Below the pieces are notes generated by a model. The model was not told where the DNA came from. It worked only from the letters and a program-made list of their open reading frames with translations, and searched no databases. Shown here in pieces: positions 10,350-21,609 of a stretch of 64,000 nt of DNA. Numbering within the stretch: position 1 is the first letter of the stretch; each line of letters opens with the position of its first letter. The DNA lies in the NCBI GenBank assembly GCA_022494885.1, contig JAGVSM010003427.1:78205-142204 (forward strand), read 5' to 3'. Source of the stretch: Micrasema longulum. Its lineage: Eukaryota; Arthropoda; Insecta; Trichoptera; Brachycentridae. A program made the position numbers and the translations under genes.

Positions 10350-10650
10350 TCACAACCAACAAAGTTCATAGTACTGTACATTTATTAAAGGTATTATTAT
10401 TTTTAATATATTTACTATGCGTTGTAATTACTACTCCTGGTAATCAAATTAATCAATAATCAAATACATGAAAAAAGGTAGGAGAAAAATAAATACCACA
10501 ATACCAAATTTTTTTTGTTGAAAACATGGATAAAAAAGCTGATTTAAATTACTACAACTTTTAAAAAAAAATGAACGTAGGTTGGGTGGTATGATAATTG
10601 AACATGCTACAGTAATTGGGCATTCTAAATCTGACGGTCAAAATTAAACC
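10350..10650. other. AT-rich sequence, nothing recognised
   Basis: No exon-like open frame or repeat match was found. Confidence 0.35.
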
Positions 10651-10654
10651 GATG

Positions 10655-10862
10655 TTTTTTATTTATTTTAAAGAAACAAACAGTCGACAATGATATAATA
10701 ACATTTAAAAAATACAGTTTAAAGACAGACCAGCAAAGTTTCTATATAAAAATCATACATATTATTAAATTGTGTTTCAACAAAAGGATGTGTTTATGCG
10801 TATTTGTATGAGAGTAAGTGTAGATGTGTGTTTATGTGTATTAGTGTGGGAGTAAGTGTTCA
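10655..10862 (-). mobile_element. NLTR-5 3' end, antisense
   Basis: The sequence is the reverse complement of 19480-19742. Shared words include GTTTCTTTAAAATAAATAAA (tail), GACTGTTTGTTTC, AGACAGACCAGCAAAGTTTC and the CACACTAATACACATAAACA-like C/A-rich repeat. The tail points left, so the element is on the minus strand. Only 3' UTR is present. Confidence 0.75.
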
Positions 10863-10869
10863 GAATTGT

Positions 10870-11575
10870 GCGCATGTTATGCGTTTATTTTAAGAAAAAA
10901 CACGCAAAAAAGTGTCTATTTTATAGTGGAGATAAATTCTTACGTTTAATTATTTTTATCATCAGATTTAGAGTGTCCAATTACTATAACATATCCGATT
11001 ACTATAGCACCCCCATTTTCATATTGGCATTTTTTATTTTTTTTTGCTTTCTATCGTATTCTTCCAGTACCCTCGAAAGGTGTACTCCACACACAGGTTA
11101 TGCGTCTGTGGGCTTTTTTTGTTAATGTGACAGTGTTATTTTATAAATATTACGTAACATTTATTGTAAAAATAAAAAAATAAATGGATTGGAAAAAGCC
11201 ATAATAACTACAGAATAGAATATTTAGAATAAAAGTATGATAAGCACTCATTGAAAGGATTTTGGGTAAGATCAAATCACAAATGTATGTTGAAGGAAGA
11301 GAGATTAACAAACGAAGAAAGAGGTGACCTTCCTAGGTCGTCTGGTTTAGAATACTTCGAGTGTCGGTAGCTTACACTAGTATGGAGCAGGTTCACCAGC
11401 ATACATCATACCCGGACTGGACGTATCCGTGACCAGATGATGCGTCACGCTACTCCATGTATTCGGATGGCCAACCGATGAATAACTGCGAAGTATGTAG
11501 GAAATTTGTTATTAAATTATCACTTGCCCAAAAGTGTAGTGAGTCACAGTTTTCATTCAACTATTTCAATGATTT
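10870..11575. other. Unassigned sequence
   Basis: No gene was recognised. The words CAATTACTATA and TTACTATAGCACCCCC near 10980-11012 recur at about 47045 (CAATTACTATAGCACTCCCC), suggesting another low-copy dispersed repeat. Confidence 0.35.
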
Positions 11576-11581
11576 GTTTAT

Positions 11582-12105
11582 TAACAATATTTTGAGTTTG
11601 TCCAAATTTTTGTAGACAAGGACAGATGAAGAACATTTAAGAGAAGGTAATATAGAAGTCTAGGGATCTACAGGGCTTATGACCTGTCAATGGCTGGTTT
11701 AAGTGGCCACTTTACACACTGTGTAACATTCACCATTCTGCCCATATTTGAACATCTATATTCCTTCAATTCTTTTATCTATTGATGTTTGTGAAGTTAA
11801 AGAGCTGAAACTTTTATTTATGCAGGTGAGATTATTTTCATATAATTATTTCACCTACATACTAGGCAACGCCTAAAAATGTTATTTATTCTATTTCTAT
11901 ACTTCTTCATGGACCAGGTAGATTTATCAACAATATTTTGAGTTTGTCCAAATTTTTGTAGACAAGGACTGGATTCAACTCCCTGGGGAGCCGTTTAAAT
12001 TAACACATTACACTTAAACCAGCCATTGACAGGTCGTAAGCCCTGTAGATGCCTAGACTTCTATATTACCATCTTTTAAATGTTCTTCATCTCTGTTGTA
12101 ATATG
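11582..12105. repeat. Foldback element F1, with two copies of module A
   Basis: The ~80-bp arms at 11624-11703 and 12013-12092 are inverted copies. Arm words are AGATGAAGAACATTTAAGAG, GGTAATATAGAAGTCTAGG, CAGGGCTTATGACCTGTCAA and TGGCTGGTTTAAG. The same arms occur in F2 (14161-14330) and F3 (28204-28607). A second module, ACAATATTTTGAGTTTGTCC followed by AAATTTTTGTAGACAAGGAC, lies both just outside the left arm (11584-11623) and inside the element (11929-11968). No coding capacity is present. Confidence 0.85.
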
Positions 12106-12109
12106 TAAT

Positions 12110-12565
12110 TTATTTATTGTTAAGTGACACCCGCAATAGTTAAATTCTTCAAACCATCAATAACCTGCATGGGATTATAATTATTTATTGAATATATCTT
12201 AGTTACATTAATATTTTTATTGTTAAATTGTTATGACACAATTTAAAAAAGTATACACCAATTTATTTTAACCTATATCTATAAAGGGCGAACAGTTGAG
12301 CACTAAAGAGTTTTGATTGTACGGACATTAGTAAAATCAGAGGATATTCTGTTATTCAGGATATGTGGGTAGCAGATGATTGTAGATATTTTTTGTCACC
12401 AACGACATTCCTACATTCCTTGCATAGACGAACGCGCCAATCACTACACTACGAAGTACGATTATCTCTACTCGAGTGTCTTATTCGGGATTTTTACCTG
12501 AGAGTTGGCCACACCTGATGTATACAAACTTAAAACATTTCGTATGTAGAGATTTTATACAATTA
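12110..12565. other. Unassigned sequence with a SINE-C-like scrap
   Basis: Near 12425-12460, GACGAACGCGCCAATCACTA followed by CACTACG is the reverse complement of the tRNA-like head of SINE-C at 13984 (GTAGTGATTGACGCGTTCGC). The remainder is AT-rich. Confidence 0.45.
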
Positions 12566-12568
12566 TAT

Positions 12569-12803
12569 CTGTACCTCAGAGGCAGACGGATGCAAATCCA
12601 GAATTTGATGAAATGACATTTCGATTTTTGTATCCAGTTTATGATCATGTCCATTGATTTTGAAGAAATGTAAGTTTTAAAAAAATGAACCAATGTATTA
12701 AGATACTGAAAATTCAAACTCATGCTATAAATTATTATAAATTACCTAGAGAAAGTAGATTCTTTAAGCTTTTGTTGAACATTTGACGTTTGGATTTGCA
12801 TCC
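12569..12803. repeat. MITE E copy 2, uninterrupted
   Basis: Begins CTGTACCTCAGAGGCAGACG and continues collinearly with copy 1 (GAATTTGATGAAATGACATT, then CAATGTATTAAGATACTGAA, then AGAGAAAGTAGATTCTTT, then GAACATTTGACG), ending in TTGGATTTGCATCC. The last ~18 bp of the right inverted repeat are missing. It defines the pre-insertion structure of the copy at 7566-8751. Confidence 0.85.
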
Positions 12804-12809
12804 AGATAT

Positions 12810-13980
12810 AATTTCTAAATATGAAAAAAATGAAAAAAACAATGTAGAATATATTATTCATGTTACAATATAATTTTTTTTTATTTGAAATGGAGTTTAA
12901 TTCATATATTTTCAAATAGACAGGAAAAATATATAATATGAATAACATCCGTGGCTAAAAATGTTATTTTTATTAAGAAAAAAAGAGTGCGTCAAATCTA
13001 GCCGATTGCGTAAACCACGAATGAAAATGCATTTTGTAAATCCGATGTCATTTCCTGGCAAATAAAAATACATTTGGGATCGAGCTAAGTATTTCGGCAA
13101 AAGGCCTACGCATACATGTCACCCTCTTAAAACGGATCCCAAGAGGGTAGTCCGGAATCCTGTTCGTTTTCATACCCGGGGGATTATATACAAGATGTCA
13201 ACCCCAGCCTCCGGTCCTTACCCCGCTAACCGCACGCCTTAAAGGCTGCGAGCTGCGACTCCCTCGGAATATTCACAAAGCCCGGCACATTATTTTTCTT
13301 TCACGTCACTTTGAGATACTAACTTGTCAATTTTATAGAGCACTTGCATAATTTTGTGTAAATAATTTTGTTTGGCGTTTGAATTTCTTAGCGGAAGTAA
13401 GCAACACTGAATTATCATGTGGGATATTATTCACAAATACGAGTAAAAACGCAAGGTTAAAAATTTAAAACATTAAAATTTATTGCAACACAGTGTAAAA
13501 TCAATTTTGAGAATGGAACATGGAAGTCTTGGCATTTACAAAGCTTATAAAATGTTGTGGCTGGTTTATTGTCATATCTCACAATCATCAATCCTCAAGT
13601 CATCACAATTTCTTTATTTTTTTCATTTATACATTTTATCATAAATACGATTTTATGTTCACTTTGCCCAGCTAACAAGGGTACATACCCCGTTCCAAGC
13701 TAGACAATTACATTTTAATACATGATAATAGTATATAAGTTAATATAAAGCACAAACTAATAAAATATAAACTTACTCGTATACACATTTTGATACAAAT
13801 ACACACATATATACATACACACACATATGCATACACCTATGCGCATACACATACATACATTTATATTTTTTTAAATTATTTTCGTATTTTATTTTCAACA
13901 TCCCGTAAGCATCTCCAATCCGCGGCAAACATCAACCTTTCTGACTCCAATTATAATTATACTCTTATTTGACCGATGCC
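12810..13980. other. Unassigned, with a GC-rich patch and CA/TA microsatellite
   Basis: 13100-13290 is GC-rich and contains an 8-9 bp inverted pair (CACCCTCTT and AAGAGGG, about 13120-13146). It has no open frame of note and does not match other parts of the window. An imperfect ACACATATATACATAC-type microsatellite lies at 13795-13862. Confidence 0.4.
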
Positions 13981-13983
13981 ACG

Positions 13984-14120
13984 ATGGTATAAAGGTCAGA
14001 GCGTAGTGATTGACGCGTTCGCCTACCATGCCTAAGGAGAAATGTTTGATTTAAATGTAGGTTTACACTGCAACATTTCACTGTCCCTGGACTAGCATCT
14101 TAAGCGTAAGACTGATGTTT
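13984..14120 (+). mobile_element. tRNA-derived SINE-C
   Basis: The head AGCGTAGTGATTGACGCGTT resembles an A box. The 3' half, TTTACACTGCAACATTTCAC then TGTCCCTGGACTAGCATCTT then AAGCGTAAGACTGATGT, is shared with 35243-35330 (antisense), 15520-15665 and 25395-25535. The recurrent structure across copies supports a SINE family rather than a tRNA gene. Confidence 0.65.
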
Positions 14121-14139
14121 ACTCCGATATTACAAGTAA

Positions 14140-14330
14140 TCCAACAATGTTTTTAGTATGGCTTACGATCTGTCGTTGGCTGGTTAAAGTGGTCACTTTA
14201 CTCACTGAGTAATGTTACACAGTGTGTAAAGTGGCTACTTTAACTTGCCAATGACAGGTTATAAGCCCTGTAAATGCCTAGACTTGCATATTATCTTCTC
14301 AAAAATGTTTTCCCTCTCTGTTGCAACAAA
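14140..14330. repeat. Foldback element F2 (short form)
   Basis: Arms GGCTTACGATCTGTCGTTGG...CACTG (14161-14208) and CAGTGTGTAAAGTGG...TATAAGCC (14221-14268) face each other across about 12 bp. Beyond the right arm, GCCTAGACTTGCATATTAT and CCCTCTCTGTTGCAACA continue the F-family end seen in F1 and F3. CAACAATGTTTTTAGTA at 14144-14160 is the first part of module A in the form found at 58181. Confidence 0.8.
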
Positions 14331-14695
14331 TTTAGATAACAAGTAATCGATATTCTTTTATACTTAAGTACTAGTTAATTTTGCCTAACCAAATTACGTG
14401 ATCATAAAAATCCGTACAAGCTAAGAACTGCATACAGATATGATATTATGTACATATTTACTAGGCTTCACTTCTGTTTTTTGCTATTTCGATTAATAAA
14501 TTTTTTATTAGATATTTCATGTTTTATTTTGGTTATTTAAAGATCGCAATTTTTTTTATACTTATTAGTTTTATAAGGAAACCAGTATAGACATTCGATA
14601 GTTGAATTTTAAAATGCACTTAAGGTCAGGCGATTTCTCAGAAAACTGGCGCCTTATAAATTAATCAAATATCATTATCGGAATCATCATATCAG

Positions 14696-14892
14696 AATCG
14701 GATTGTAGTCCCGTGGCTAGTGTCTCGGACTCACGGATCAAAGGTATGTGGTTCGAATCCCACTCTACCCCAACTTGATTCCCATTTTCTAGTAGTGAGT
14801 TATTTATAACTCGTTGAAAATGGCCCTTAAAATTAAATATTTGCGTAAATTATAAGAACGCAAATATTTCTTTTTTTAAAAAATAAATAAAT
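14696..14892 (+). mobile_element. tRNA-derived SINE-A
   Basis: The head contains CCCGTGGCTAGTGTCTCGGA (A-box region) and the B box GGTTCGAATCCC, then CACTCTACCCCAACTTGATT, a TTATTTATAACTCGTTGAAA segment, GGGCC-like text and a tail with ATATTTGCGTAAATTATAAG. A minus-strand copy is at 27868-28041 and a head-less copy at 36874-36975. The ends do not form a tRNA acceptor stem. Confidence 0.9.
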
Positions 14893-14899
14893 ATATCAA

Positions 14900-15515
14900 C
14901 TGAGTTTATCACTTATTATATACGGTATCAAGTTGTATTTCTTTATTTACAAAAACACATTTCAATATTATTGGAAATAGAAAAGAACACCTACTCCATA
15001 CATCCGTACTTATATATAGAGTTGGTGTTATATAACCGTATAGAAAATTATGTACTTAAAAAAAATAGATACAACACATACTAGTACCTACGCATATTTA
15101 AATTACACGATGTTTACTAATGTAAAAAATAATAATAATCATGTTCTTAAAATAATATTTATGTAATATTTTAGTTAAATATTTCTAGTCTTGTTTGAAT
15201 ACAAACACTCCCCTATATAACGTCCCTTTAACAGAATCTAATTTCCTCTTTAGGGGTGATTTTTCAAACACATTTAGCCCTCGGAAGGCGGTGGCTAGGT
15301 GGGGGGGGAAGACAAGCGGGAGCGAGAGATGAATCAGTCGGCACGCGTCCACTTTACTATTTTCTATTAACTTATAATTAAGTTATGAGAGATGTCTAGT
15401 GTGGAAGTACAAGCAGATGTAAGAATAAGCAACCAAGTGAAAACACGGAGATAAAACGAAAGAAAATTTCACGCAATTGATAAAAGCGGGGTAAAATTAA
15501 TGTATTTTATTTTAT
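14900..15515. other. Unassigned sequence
   Basis: AT-rich. A short purine/G-rich stretch (GGTGGGGGGGGAAGAC, about 15295-15315) is the only compositional feature. Confidence 0.35.
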
Positions 15516-15519
15516 CTAC

Positions 15520-15665
15520 GAAGTAGTGTAGTGGTTAATACATTTCGTTTTAATGCATGGGGTAGTACCCCTTAATAAGTTAGACTCTTAATAATAAAAA
15601 AGTGTTTTATTATTTCATTATTTCCCTGGACTGATATTAGAAACATAAGACTTATAATCAACTTC
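15520..15665 (+). mobile_element. Decayed SINE-C-like copy
   Basis: AAGTAGTGTAGTGGTTAATA resembles a tRNA A-box region. About 110 bp later, TTTCCCTGGACTGATATTAG and AACATAAGACTT resemble the SINE-C 3' half. The B box is not evident, so confidence is limited. Confidence 0.45.
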
Positions 15666-15769
15666 CTACCATGTAATTGACATTCAATTAAAAAATATAA
15701 TGTGAATAATACACTGCAACTGATGTACGAATGCTTTGACCTGTGTATTTATATCTTTATATAATCACT

Positions 15770-15842
15770 TTGTAAAGCGCCCTTGAGGTATTATATTACG
15801 AAAATGGCGCTATATAAGTTATACATAATTATTATTATTATT
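15770..15842 (+). mobile_element. L2-like element 3' terminus with (ATT)n tail
   Basis: TTGTAAAGCGCCCTTGAGGT, then ATTACGAAAATGGCGCTATA, then TAAGTTATACATAATTATTATTATTATTA. This is the same terminus as in the longer L2-like fragments at 44850-45215 and 55785-56195. GCGCC and GGCGC pair as a small stem. The microsatellite tail is the 3' end, so the element lies on the plus strand here. Confidence 0.75.
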
Positions 15843-15849
15843 ATAGCCT

Positions 15850-15935
15850 TATTATTTATTTATTTATGCTTTATTAAGTTAGTTCATAACATTTTAAGAA
15901 CTAATATAAACTTTTAATAATATTACAATTTTTTT
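15850..15935 (-). mobile_element. NLTR-4 3' tail, antisense
   Basis: TTATTTATTTATTTATGC, then TTATTAAGTTAGTTCATAAC, then ATTTTAAGAACT is the reverse complement of the 3' end at 22873-22915 (GTTCTTAAGATGTTATGAAC then TAACTTAATAAATAAATA). No coding sequence remains. Confidence 0.7.
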
Positions 15936-15939
15936 ATCA

Positions 15940-18000
15940 AAATTTCTCAATTACGTTTCGTATTTTTCGTATTAGCCTTAGGTAGGAATATGGATCATAA
16001 GATGGATACGAGTATGCTGAACTCAATTCCAGGACTTTTTTTAATTTGAATTCCATTTCAGTTACCAGTAGGTATATGGCGCAAACAACAAATAGCCTCC
16101 ATACCTCTCTTTCAGCGCAGCTAAATCCTGTGGTTCTTCTTTCATCAGATTTACGTCACGGCAAAGTTGGTCCATGTAAATCTTCTTCAGATGTATATGA
16201 ACTACCGACGACCCGTCTACAGTGGATATTTAGGATCGGAAAACCCTTTTTTTTGTAAAGTGCGTAAGCGTAAATTTAAGTCCACGCTAATCAATAATAC
16301 CCAGGTGGATAGATCTCGAGCAACGGTGACTCCGAAGCTAGGAAGCAGACCAATGAAACCTCCGCCACATCTGGATGTCTTCGTAATATTGTTTGGAGCA
16401 ATAGGCACATGCGCATAGAAAGCAAAGTCCGGATATAAAAGACATGTGTTAGATCAATGGGATAGAAATAAGATCTGACACAACCAGGACGAAGAATCTG
16501 CTTAGAACATTGGAAATATTTTTTTTTATGGCAAGTTGGATTTCAAGATACCAAGAGTAGAATCTTTCTGCCAAAACAGACCAACAGATCTACGCAAAGC
16601 GGAAGAAGGCGAAGAAGGTAATCTATACTGGATAGTAGCATTACAAAATATGAAATTAGGATAATGAATTTGAAAGCTATTACGAGAGCGAAGATAATTA
16701 TGTCGCTTTGTACGACAGAAGCCATTTTCCAGGAAAGATAGTTGAGTTAAGTTACAAAATACTTCCTGAATCGCGAATAGAAGGAATACTTCGCCTTAGG
16801 AAACGTCATATTAGTTCTGAAATAATACTAACGAGCACGTGGAAGTAATAAGAACAGTATGGAGACTTATAAATTATATTTTATGGTTCAGCTGCACACT
16901 CTCTTCGAGGATGCTGATTGAATTAGAACTAAGCGAAGTATGATGTATACAATGTAGGTACAGTACACTATACATTATACAAAGAGTTTGTTTAAATTGA
17001 AGATTTTGGGAAGCGTAAGACACCAGTTGAAAGTTTCCCAGGAACGATTCCAACCAGCTTGTAAGGTAATAATATATCGAATAAAGGTAGTGCAATTTTC
17101 AAGTAAATTAATTGATTAGAAGTGTAAATGTATCAATAATAAAGGCACCTACCCCGTATCAAGGGGAGATGATAAATATTATCAGATATTTTTCCGTTTA
17201 ATAAATTCGGGTTTTCTGCGCATTTTTTTAGTATATGTATACCAATATCTATGATACTATACAATCGATAAACGTCACATTTTCTACTAAAAAATTGGGA
17301 AGGACAATTTGAGTTATCATATCGACAAACAGGGGACGATTTTTTTGAAATTCTTATTAAAATCGAGGAAGGAATAAGCCGGAAATGAAACTTCACTTGA
17401 TAATTAGAATGACGAATTCTGAATACAACGTCAATGTATATAATTTAGATGTTTTCATATACACTGGAAAACAATGTCGCATTTTCAAATTATGTTTTGA
17501 CCACAATGAATCAACTTACCTATAGCCAATAACAATAATAATTGCAAACCTAAACGCATAAAATACACCACAATGAATCATTGTATCGGTTGGTATGTAT
17601 TTTCAATTGAGTGATCAATTGATCCGTAACTGTTCCATTAACTTGTCATTGTATAAATAATATCCCGAATCAGCAATCATAATAATTGATGTGAATGGGC
17701 AACACATTACGGATATTATTTAATATTATATATGTAATAGGATAGAGAGGGACGAGCAGTGTTGCAATTTAAGCGGAACATAAGATTCGCTAATAAAAAT
17801 ACATTATTTTGTGATAAGACCAAAATAAATGAGTGGATGTTCTGATTATAATCGCGTCATTTAAAATAATTATTAAGTGTAGCTCTGCACATGATATTAG
17901 GAATGTGCATAGATATGCATCAGACATATCCACCCTCGCGAACAAATCATCAGGGGAGGATTGAACAGAACTCGCCTCATGTGTGCCTCAGATGACAAAG
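15940..18000. other. Unassigned sequence, moderately GC in parts
   Basis: 16030-16500 is less AT-rich than its surroundings and has overlapping short open frames on both strands, none splice-bounded or recognisable. It may be a decayed repeat or pseudogene. A repeated CACAATGAATCA word (17500 and 17570) is noted. Nothing can be named. Confidence 0.35.
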
Positions 18001-19435
18001 AGATAAAGGCACGTTGAAACTAATTGAAAAAACTGCACGAAAATAGAACACATTGTGAAGAAAAAATGCAGAAAAAAGATATTCGCTTTAATTCCCCTTT
18101 CTAATGAGTTGTTCTATGTAATTCCCTATTAACTTACAAATCAATAAGGAATAAAAAAAATATAAAAAAGTTATCATCAGTAGGTACTAATTCAATAGCG
18201 AGGTTATTGCTGATATAACACGGTTTATTTGTGTCTTAATATTATTGTTTTAATATTGAAAATAATCGTTTTATATATAACAAACTTATGTAACTCCTAA
18301 AATCGTAATACTGAATTGTATTGCATGCAAATAAAAAATACTTTTACGTTTTACAAAATACAAGAAGAATTAGATCAAGATACTCGTACATAAATTTAAA
18401 ACAATTAAAAATATATATTGCATACGCGCAATTCTGACTGTACTAATTCTACATTTTAAAAAAATTATTATTTTATCTAGCTAAATAAAAGTATTTGTTG
18501 TGATTTCATTCAATTTTAGGAAATCATTTGTTTGTACTATCGATCAACCAGTTTTTTAAAATGAAATAAAGCTTAATATAAGTTAGGATTTGATGAGGAT
18601 TTATATTTTTACAAAAATTGTTCGTGTATGTGTTACGTAGTCTTGTAAATAACATAATATTGCCGTAAATTTGAAAAATAAATAAATAAGAACATTCTTC
18701 AGCAGGAAATAATGTACGTTTTACGCGATAGCAAAGAAAATGTTTATTTAAGGTGTTGATTCAGAAATTGATATTCCATCTCCGTTCACGTGAAAACGTG
18801 TCCAAGTCAAGTAATTGGATCAACGTGGATGAAGTGACATTAGTTTCTTGGGAAATGTTTTAACCGAATAAACGAGAGGTAGTATTCAAATTACGCTCAA
18901 AGTTTGTTTGAATCATAAAACTTTACAGATATTTCACCACAGGCAGAATAAAAAATATTTCCATATTTAAAAATACAGAATACGCAGAATTAAATTCAAT
19001 TTCAGAAAGAAAAGTCACAATAAAAATATAAATTCACGGCATCGCAAGAGAAAAAACACTCTGTTCTAGGACTTGCAAGCGGGTCCTTGTAGTTGACGGA
19101 ATATTAATATTTTAGACATTCATTTTAGTTTGCATCAATCATTCATAGCCTTTCAATTGACTATCTGTTGTTTTTTAAAATGTAGCATTTAAACTTTAAT
19201 GCCTCGATAGCAAGTGCTAACAAAATTATTTTTTCACCCTTGAAAATAGACGCACTTTATCTGAGTTATGCTATTCATTTAAATTATTAAATAATAAAGT
19301 AGACTCTTGTAACCTACTCTCCAAAATTAATCTTAATGTCCCTTTTCGCGTGACAAGAAATGACGTGACGTATTTATTCCATCTGGCAGTCTGTAGCTTT
19401 AACTATGCCCAACACTCTTTCCTCTATCGTTCTTG
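18000..19435. other. AT-rich sequence, nothing recognised
   Basis: No recognisable gene, repeat match or element terminus was found. Confidence 0.4.
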
Positions 19436-19439
19436 CTCA

Positions 19440-19742
19440 AATTATAATGCTTTTTTTCATCTCTTGATCTATTTAAAAAAAAATTAAGACTTATTCTTTC
19501 TGGCTGCGATACGCTCCCATTTGCTATTTAATGATGCTCACGCTTACACACACCTAAACACTTACTCCCACACAAATACACAGAAACACACCCTTTTGTT
19601 TACCACAATTTAATATGCATGATTTTTATTTTGATTTTTGATTTTCAATTTTAGAAACTTTACTGGTCTGTCTTTAAACCGTATTTTTTTATGTTATTAT
19701 ATCATTGTTGACTGTTTGTTTCTGTAAAATAAATAAATAAAT
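19440..19742 (+). mobile_element. NLTR-5 3' end
   Basis: A decayed coding end is possible around 19380-19510. The 3' UTR includes CACACACCTAAACACTTACT, AAACTTTACTGGTCTGTC, GACTGTTTGTTTCTGTAAAA and the AATAAATAAATAAATA tail. It matches 10655-10862 in the opposite orientation. It is a 5'-truncated non-LTR element whose clade cannot be fixed. Confidence 0.7.
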
Positions 19743-19889
19743 AGCAATTCTTTCTGTGATTTCTTAAACTGTCTAATGGTGTCCATTTTTATAATATTTT
19801 AAGACATGGATAGTTGTTATTCTGACATTATGGCTACGGTACAATATAAAAGCCATTTTGGAAAAGATCTATTTTTATGTTCCGAATAA

Positions 19890-20028
19890 ATATCTCAGAC
19901 AGAGTCAGAATATACTGTTCTACCTCCCGGCTTCCAGAACCAACCTGCCTCTGATCATGCCGATAGGAGGAGCAGTCAAGCAACTGAACATGATCACCTC
20001 GGAGATCGTATGCTCAAAAGGCAAATAG
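19890..20028 (+). pseudogene. Jockey-like (family J) RT ORF C-terminus
   Basis: The plus strand translates LPASRTNLPLIMPIGGAV, then KQLNMITSEI, ending KGK and a stop. The segment RTN-P--MP-G is the family-J signature also found at 34680-34883, 42207-42790, 45495-45690 and 46385-46545, and corresponds to the extreme C-terminus of jockey-type ORF2. It is 5'-truncated and has no catalytic part. Confidence 0.6.
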
Positions 20029-20029
20029 T

Positions 20030-20555
20030 ATTGAAGAGTATTTATAATATTGGGCTATTGTTCAATAGTTGGTGGCCTGATGTGTTGTTCCAATTTAACG
20101 CCTTAAATATTTTGTTTTGTCATGTTAATTTGGTTTAACCGAAATGAAAATGGAAAAAAATATTTACAGATTTATGACAAGGAATGTAATCGCAGCAAAA
20201 CACAACAACGTGTTCCTTATCTGCTTACTTTTCCATAACATTGTATATTTTCTCTCCTCCCTAGCTGCAGCACTAAGTAGCCCAGACTTCATGCTCATTG
20301 ATTTTTTATAAGCCAACTATTACTTGATGCAGAAATGAGCTCCACCGGCCGACTGCATAAGGTATAGTCGAGGGGGGTGCTTTTGGGGGGTAGAAATGTG
20401 ACGTACAAACCTGGAATTACACATATTCTAAATTTGTACGAATTGCACAACTGTTCGCAGAACAACTTTAAAAATACTAAATACTCAATAAAGTGAAAAT
20501 GTAGAATAAATTAGTAAAATAATCGAATTATTATTATTATTATTTATTATTTATT
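20030..20555. other. Unassigned sequence
   Basis: AT-rich with a G-rich patch (GAGGGGGGTGCTTTTGGGGG, about 20370-20391). No gene was recognised. Confidence 0.35.
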
Positions 20556-20559
20556 CATT

Positions 20560-21310
20560 TTTTTACCCTTATAAACAAAGGTTAATAATAAAATAATGTG
20601 ACCGCACTGGAGTTACCCGTGCTGAGGACACTTAACAATATATATATTTTTTAAATATTTTTACACGTGAGAATAAACATAGAAGATTTATACAGAGATA
20701 CAAACTCAACAAAATGCTAAGAAAGTTAATATTTAATTTATGTACACCTATATTATTTATATGATTAAACTTATAGCAAAATAACAAAAACCTAACATAA
20801 ACTATATTTTTGTGGAGCAGTCCATTCAACGAACGAGACAATCTATTTTACTTCTACCCAGCTCCACTTTTCATTTTTTATAGCCTTTTTGAATATTTTC
20901 TTATTTCTAATTGATTTGATACAGTGGAAGTTGGTTGTAGATTTTAATTGTATAATACTCAAAATTCCTTTGTCCGAAAGTGGTATTTGTTAAAGTTGTC
21001 TTTGTGTTGAAGATCTAGTGATTGTATTATTTGTATGTGTTGTATTGTTGAGGTTAAGTAAGAATAGTTTTTGAATGTATAAGCAAGTATTGTTTTAGCG
21101 TATAATTGCTTTGGTGTCATAAGTTGTGATTCGTGGAACATTTCTTCAGTAGATGTCTGTATCAGGACTCTGAGTATTATTTTAATTATGGATTTATGTG
21201 CAACAAACACACTATTTAAAACTGTGTCACTCGCACCACCCCATCCGATTATACCATACTCCAAAATTGATTGACACAATGCAAAATAAATCTTTAAAAG
21301 TTCTTTTACA
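20560..21310 (-). pseudogene. Non-LTR retrotransposon NLTR-1, 5'-truncated
   Basis: On the minus strand a frame from 21279 to 20959 reads YGIIGWGGASDT, then AHKSIIKIILR, then EEMFHES and LDLQHKDNFNKYHF. This is the C-terminal, post-catalytic region of a jockey/CR1-like ORF2. It is shifted or stopped beyond 20959, and the remaining C-terminus continues in another frame to about 20815. The 3' UTR (20560-20810) carries the CGGGTAACTCCAGTGCGGTC segment and an A-rich end. It is the same family as 8085-8641 and 42935-44330. No endonuclease or catalytic RT motif is left, so it is inactive. Confidence 0.85.
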
Positions 21311-21479
21311 TTAATAATATTTCGAATTGTTTTTAATATACCTATACGTCAGTCTTTTAAGTCGTAATTAATCTTATTTTGATTCTATCATAGTCCCGAT
21401 ATTATTCTTCCTACCTTTTATCTACTGCGCAGCATTCTTTAGGTTTATTATTGTTCTAAATAATCACAGCTAATCACGT

Positions 21480-21602
21480 GTAAAATAACTGTAAATAATT
21501 TGACTAGTTATCTCAACACAGGACTTTTAGTCCCATAGAGTTGGGAATTTGTCTCAAATAATGTACAGTTAACTAATGTTTGTAAATAAATAAATTAAAT
21601 AA
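21480..21602 (+). mobile_element. NLTR-7 3' terminus
   Basis: CTCAACACAGGACTTTTAGT, then CCCATAGAGTTGGGAAT, then TGTTTGTAAATAAATAAATT. It aligns with 32215-32345, where the same region forms a perfect 9-bp stem. In this copy the left arm is mutated. Only 3' UTR is present. Confidence 0.7.
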
Positions 21603-21609
21603 AAATTAT

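Noticed and set aside
14701..14772. tRNA gene
   Set aside because: A and B boxes are present, but the acceptor-stem ends do not pair and the same head recurs at 27868-28041 with a SINE body, so it is a SINE promoter region.
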